A DNA stretch of 64,000 bases from Ignelater luminosus (lineage: Eukaryota; Arthropoda; Insecta; Coleoptera; Elateridae). Position 1 is the stretch's first letter; each line of letters starts with the position of its first letter. The notes under the pieces were generated by a model, which was not told where the DNA came from, ran no database searches, and saw only the letters and a program-made list of their open reading frames with translations. A program made the translations under genes and the position numbers. The stretch lies in contig VTPC01090689.1 of NCBI GenBank assembly GCA_011009095.1, positions 3,428 through 67,427 on the forward strand, read 5' to 3'. Below, piece after piece: positions 58,051 through 64,000 of the stretch.

Positions 58051-60689
58051 TATAAAACGTAGTGTCATCTTCATTAAGAAATCTTTAACCACTTAAAAAT
58101 AAGATATTGCTATCTACCTATCCAGTGTCGTAAAATACGAATTGTCTAATGCCCTATACAAACAAAAATTAACCGATAGTGTTTTTTCTCGCAAGTGACT
58201 GATGAATTGTAATAAATGCTGTTCATTTACACACTGAGACTTGACAATTGCACCCCGTATTCAATCTCCACACATCGTGTTTAGGTTAGTTTTACATTTA
58301 AATTAAATTTGACAACGTTGCCGTGACTGATAATAGGAGAAATATCTTTTAAAATGTAGTACGTACTTGATTTACGTAAAAAGTTAACTTCTAGCACTTT
58401 CTTGCACAGAAATTGCACAGCCAACCTTAACATAATTGAAGATGTTCTAGATATAACAACTTAGCAGAAGAATATCTTGGCCAAACTTGTAAAGAGCATA
58501 TAGATTTCATTATTCAGACATTACATCAACACTTGTGTCCACGAGCTGACAGCTGAGATCATAAATTTCCATAAACGCAACGCTGACGACAGCACGTAAT
58601 CATACTTGATGTTTGTCGTTGTTCGCAGACGTAACCAATGTAGTATCCTAGAAACTAATCAATCGATTGTTATGATATTTACATCACTGGAAAGGTAATT
58701 TAATTTTCAATAATAATCACTTTTAAGAAATATGTTGAGTAAATTGTTTTATTTAATAAAAGCAATGAAAGGTTCACTAAATGTTAAACATTATAAAAAG
58801 ACAATTGAAACTGGAATAGCTCCTGCGATTATTTAAATTTCTAGCCTCATATGTTCTATTTATGGTCTAAAATCGAAACTCGAAGAGATCTGAAATGGTA
58901 CACGACTATGCTATTTTCAAAGATTTTCGACCTGCTCCACCGTGAGCCTTCTCGGTCCTAAAACATCCCAGCTCCTACATGGGAGAATGAAACATGGCGA
59001 CTTTCCTTCCTACTATTCCTATTAAGTTTCTCATGTCTACTTCTCATTTCTTCCTTCAGAATCACCTGAGGCAGTCAGAATAATCTTGATCTTGTTGTTT
59101 TCCTACAGTTCTGTTTTCTACAGCTATTTAAAGTGAAAATGACACGGCACTGAAGTATTGCCAAGAGTGTACGGAAAGCAATATTATCAGTAAAAATTCA
59201 AATTGACTTTAGTTACCTGTTTCCAATCTTTAAGGGTAATATACTCTATTTGTTCTTCAATCAAATAAGTTATTACAGAAGTGACAAAGATTACTAGAAC
59301 CAACATAGATTGCTAATAAGATAGACTTTCATGATATTCCTTTATGTAAAATATATATCCACGCTTTTCTTTGGATTTAAGAATTCTATCAGTAATTACA
59401 TTAGTGCCTGCATAGATCTCCTTTTATTATTTCATGAATTAATTACAAGGCATGAATTGACATTAAAGCTGTTCTTGTGTTGCTTGAGGGTTATCAGATA
59501 TTGAATTTTTTAAAAATTTGTGATTTTTGCTGGTTGAGGTGATTTTTGCAATAAGAATGGAATTAATTTAAAATACTGTAGTACCAGAGTATAATATTTA
59601 AATAACAATTTTTTGATATTGCATCTGGTAATTAAAAATTTAGAAAAATAACTTAATAAATTTATAAAATATTTCTAGCATTAAAAAAATATTTTCTGAG
59701 AGTTAAAATAAACTCTCGTTACGTCACATGATTCAGTTTCAGGTCTAAATAAAATATGAAATTATTATATGACTCTTAAGAAAGTTGTAACAAAAGAAAG
59801 TAAAAGTACTCAACGAAAGCGATATGTTATTTGTTTAAAATGCCAATAGTACAGTTACTTATATAAAAGAACTAGAGCAAGTTCACATGTCGACTTGAAT
59901 ATATTTTCTAGAAGAGAAGATTACTTTTATCTTTTGTTTTTTAAACTAACAAAATTTTATGACTGCTTATCTTAAAAATTATTCTTATTAGGATTGGTAC
60001 TAATAGTGTCTTTACTTTATTAGAAAATGATTAATGTTGGCACGAACTATTTTACTAATTAATTAACTTATATCACCTTCACCGAGAAGGAGCCGTTTAA
60101 AATGATTTACAACACCAACTTTTTAAAATCGAAACTAAAAGAACCACAATAACCGTCCCTGTCTTTTAAGAGCTTTTGGCCCGTTCAGGGTAACTTTTGG
60201 TATCTGAAGTTGTAAAGCTCGAGTATAATCAACTCGTAATTGCCCAATGGTGTATACATAAAAAATGAATTTCAAATTTAATGAATGGTACATTAAATAG
60301 TTATAACTTATAAGTATCAGCAGCATACACTTTTAGAGAGTAGGTGGTGTGGCGGCCCTGAGAGAAAAAAAACTGTTAGCAGAGTTTGAATTTTTTCAGG
60401 CATGGCAGGACCAGACTACGTTTTTGTTTCTACGTCTGTTGGAAATATCAATGAATATTTTAGAAGATAAAATAAAAAAGACAACAAATACTCTAGTTGT
60501 AACAAAATAAAGAAATTAAGTAAAAAATAGGTAAAACGGTTTGGGATTCACTTGGGAAAAGTTGCTATCTGACTTACTAAAATACAACTAAGTCACTGAT
60601 TTAGCCCTGGAATTAATTAGACAAAGAATTTGTTCATAACAAATATTATTACTTATAAAAAATCTGGATTCACTTTTTACACACCATGC
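58051..60689. other. Intergenic AT-rich stretch
   Basis: No gene or transposon recognised. Confidence 0.4.
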
Positions 60690-61590
60690 AAAGAATAAAT
60701 TATAAATCAAGCAATAGTAAAAGAGATATCAAGAAAATATATCAAAGCAGAGATACAGAAAAACCGAAGAATGCTGAATAGAAATACAAAATGGAACGAA
60801 AGCAAGAGAAAAATGGCTGAGGACTAGTGCAGAAGAGGACAAATTAGACTACTACAACCAAAGAAAGAAAGCTAAATAGTAGCAAAATGAAATTACAAAG
60901 ACTATGAAATTAGAGCTACAGAGGAAAAATTAAAGAGCAATGAAATAAGAAAGAAAAAAAAATTCAAAAATAAAACATTATATTGCACAGACAAAGAAGG
61001 AAATTTAATAGCAAACGAGGAGCGGAGAGAATATTTTGAAGAAACGTTCAGCAATGAAGAAGAGATACAAGAGGAAGCAAAAGGAACAATAAATGAAGAA
61101 ATAGAGGAAGAATCTATAGAAGAAGAAATGCTAGAGCCCACAAGACAATAAATAAATGAAGTGATCATGAATTGTGATAGAACACGTTAAAAATGGAGAA
61201 AAGGTATTGAAAGATAAAATATACACACTTATAAGAGAAGTATGGAAACAAAGAAAAATGACCGAAACATGGAACAATGCAATAATGGTACCAATACATA
61301 AAAAGGTGACGTTACTGGATGTAATATACACAGTATTAGCGACCGTAGTCAAACGCAGATTAGATAAGTTTGCAGAAGAACTAATTAAGGAATATCAGGA
61401 GAGTCTTAGGAAAAACAGATTAACAATCACAATGAAGCAAACATTAACAACATGTTACGAATATAAGATACCGGCACGCCTGAGACCAAGAGAAAGATCG
61501 AATGAGAAAGTCATAGCAAACATACGAGAAAAGGGATAGAAAACTGGGAAAAAAAAGCAAGAAACCGCAAAGAAATATATTAGCTGTATG
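60690..61590 (+). pseudogene. LINE reverse-transcriptase relic
   Basis: Plus-strand fragments follow the order of the N-terminal RT region of non-LTR retrotransposons: a region before RT (EDKLDYYNQRKKAK; TDKEGNLIANEERREYFEE), then INEVIMNCDRTR, LIREVWKQRKMTETWNNAI with MVPIHKK (RT block 1), and ELIKEYQESLRKNRLTI (the 'EYQAGFRKNRST' block). The catalytic YADD block is not present. The copy has many stops, is A-rich on this strand and is truncated at both ends. Confidence 0.7.
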
Positions 61591-64000
61591 CAAAATGTCT
61601 CTCCAAAACAGTTTTTCTTAGTTTAATTCAATGCGACTGTAGTGTAGTGTATTTATATCAAATAACCATAACATAGATTATAACGATCTGCAGATTAAAC
61701 TTGTGAGATGTGAGATGATTTCCCACTTTCCTGTTTCATAATCTGTTTCTACTCTCTATTGTAGGATTTGCAAGATAGCTGTGTTGTGTGTTTCTGTTCC
61801 ACTGCTTTATAATATCTGCTACTGGCTGTTCTATGGAACCAACAGAATAAAGTCACAGCCAAATATGCCCAATTAGAAAAAACTTCTGGTTGATGACAAC
61901 CAGAGCTAAGAAGAACAGAAAAAAGGGAGAAACATTTGAATTTCCCAGAATTACATCACAACAAAGAAGAGTAGATGATGTTATTGAATCTTAGTTTGGC
62001 TCATGTTGGTGTTAGCATCTTAGGCAAAAGAGTTTGAATTTGAAATTATGGCCGATAGGACAAGTGGAAGATTAGCGTTATACTAGTGCGGTGGCAGGCT
62101 GTACTCTGTTTTACTTATTTTTCGAAGTAAAAATTCAAAATTTGCAGAAGCCTAATGACTAACTTTCACTGATTCAGATCAAGAATTTTCTGTAGATAGT
62201 TTTTTCAATTTTGATCAACTGAACTGATTTATGCTGTGTGCCAAGATGCGTTTCTGATGCGTACGTAATCTTTCTAAATAAATCAGATTCAGCTTAGCAG
62301 CATCAATGTGAGTCTATTAGACTCAATTTTCTTAATGATTATAGAAGCCTAAACTGGTCTTTCTAAGAACGTGGGAATCATAAAAAAGAGCTGCCTGCTC
62401 ACTGCTGATTATTTAGCTGGTTCGGTTTTTTCAGTTCCAATAGCCTTTTCCGCCCGGTCTTGTTTGAAATGTGAATGTCGAGATCTAAAAGATCATTTAC
62501 TAATAAATCAGATCAATATATAAATACGAATTGAAAACGTCCTGTGTATGTATGTTAAATTCAATTTAACTATTTTCTACGTATTTCCTGTAACTAACGG
62601 TAAATAGGATTATTGCCGAAGGGTATTCTTGTTTTATTGAACTTCTGAATGAATAGAAGTTGAAGTTCAAATTTACATAAATAAATACAATAAGTGCGTT
62701 ACTTTTCATTTGTTGTATTCTTGTTGTTTTGTTTCCTAATAAATAGAATATAACTCGTAGAAAATAACATTCTACTGCACACGATTTTATTTTTCATGTC
62801 AGCGTTTCTAATTTATTTTGAAAGGAATCTTTTTCAGAGTCTAGAAAAACGAAATGGAAAAAATTGAAACAATCGAGTAACACAAAGGAATGTAAACAAG
62901 AAAAATTTAGAGAAAGCATAGGTTTAAAGAATGAATGTAAAACAATGAAACAGACACTATAGCAGGAAAATTAATAACAAATTAAAAACAATAAATTAGA
63001 AATCTTATAAAAGACGGTTCTGTATTAAGCATTATGATTTTATGAATATCTTCATTTCCGTGATTCATTAATAAGCATGAATATCAAAGTTCAAGATCTG
63101 CTTTAAGAATCACTAGAATTTACAAAAAAACTTAAATATTTCCTTTAGGAATTTTATTTATGTTTGGGTTATTAAATAAAAATTCAAAACCTTTAAGAAC
63201 ACATTTGCAGTTTATTTCTGATCTAAGTGATATGACAAACAATGACGTCTATCGTAAAGTACAAAAAAGATTTTTAGTTGATTAAAACTCATTTAGATTA
63301 TTGCAAAATAATAAAAGCTCAATAATGCAATAATTGGTGATGTTTTTTTTCTCTTTCGATGGACTTTGGAATGCGACCTCAATATTGACAAACGTCACCA
63401 ACCAGGTTAAGACATTCCCGCACGTGAGGCAAACAAAATCAGCGGTAGACGCGGAACTTTGACCAGTGAAATTACTTGGCAAAAATTGTGTTTTTAAATG
63501 TTTTACTACAACCGGTCTAATTTTAGACTATACGCTTTACACCTGCTAGAAAAGGCTACGCATTTACCTAAAATAACGTATGGGATTCCGGAAATACCTT
63601 AGGAGCCTTGATGTTAAATTTCAAAAAGTCAAACTTGTATTGTTATCGTACAAGAGAGAAATACAATAGGAGACATATGAAATACAGGAAGATTTTCAAA
63701 TGTTCTTAAGTATTTTTCTTCAATTGTAGGTCAAAATTAACGCTTTGTCGCTATTATATCATTAGATATAGTAAAAGTTGCAATATAATAGTAAATCAAA
63801 ACGCGTTTAAAATGTTACACGTAGGTATTAAAGCGGAAAGGAAATTTGCTAAAATAATGTCCTAGACATTCATTGGATGAAATTCCCTATTTAACAATAT
63901 CGGTTAACCTTCTAGAACATTTTTACTATTTTAGCAAGTACGTGGCCTATAGACTCTTACCTTCGTTGGCTTTTGGGGTAATTAAGATTTAAATAATGTA
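61591..64000. other. Intergenic or intronic stretch, no gene recognised
   Basis: Nothing recognised. The GC-richer patch at 63350-63480 contains a 66-codon minus frame with a FVCLTCGNVL segment; it could be a single exon but shows no conserved family match and no clear splice sites. Confidence 0.3.

Overview
The window looks like nuclear DNA of an insect. It is strongly AT-rich. Its genes have GT-AG introns, mostly 50-115 bp long, with poly-A signals after the stop codons. Most of the rest is decayed transposons of types common in insects (piggyBac, Tc1/mariner, hAT, LINE, Ty3/gypsy). The style of the repeats suggests a beetle or a relative, but that is only an impression. No RNA gene, CRISPR array or prokaryotic feature was recognised.

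Only two host genes are supported. (1) On the + strand, 3211-4873 holds the last two coding exons of a FAM193-family gene whose 5' part lies before the window. (2) On the - strand, 26581-18874 holds a complete eight-exon LAP-family gene (LRR and PDZ protein, Lap1/Erbin/Densin type). I could trace it with consistent reading phase into a 1075-residue protein: a Cys-rich start, about 16 leucine-rich repeats, the LAP-specific segment, a long linker and a C-terminal PDZ domain. The linker holds an unexpected four-copy helical repeat.

Layout: 1-3210, intron of the FAM193 gene with a hAT MITE and a piggyBac MITE. 5-18.8 kb, intergenic, with a piggyBac transposase relic, a mariner relic, an unusual element with 40-bp inverted repeats carrying an intact DUF7869-like ORF, and two MITEs. 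18.9-26.6 kb, Lap1, with two insertions in its only large intron. 26.6-37.7 kb, intergenic, with hAT, Tc1 and mariner relics and two MITEs. 37.7-40.6 kb, a fairly young Ty3/gypsy element on the - strand, internally deleted, whose Pol ends in a TARG1-like macro domain that keeps both catalytic residues. 40.6-64 kb is almost all AT-rich intergenic DNA with relics of several mariner types, a LINE reverse transcriptase and an unexplained GC-richer island at 51.3-52.3 kb.

The most notable items are the macro-domain gypsy element, the DUF7869 element with terminal inverted repeats, and the repeat domain inside the Lap1 linker.
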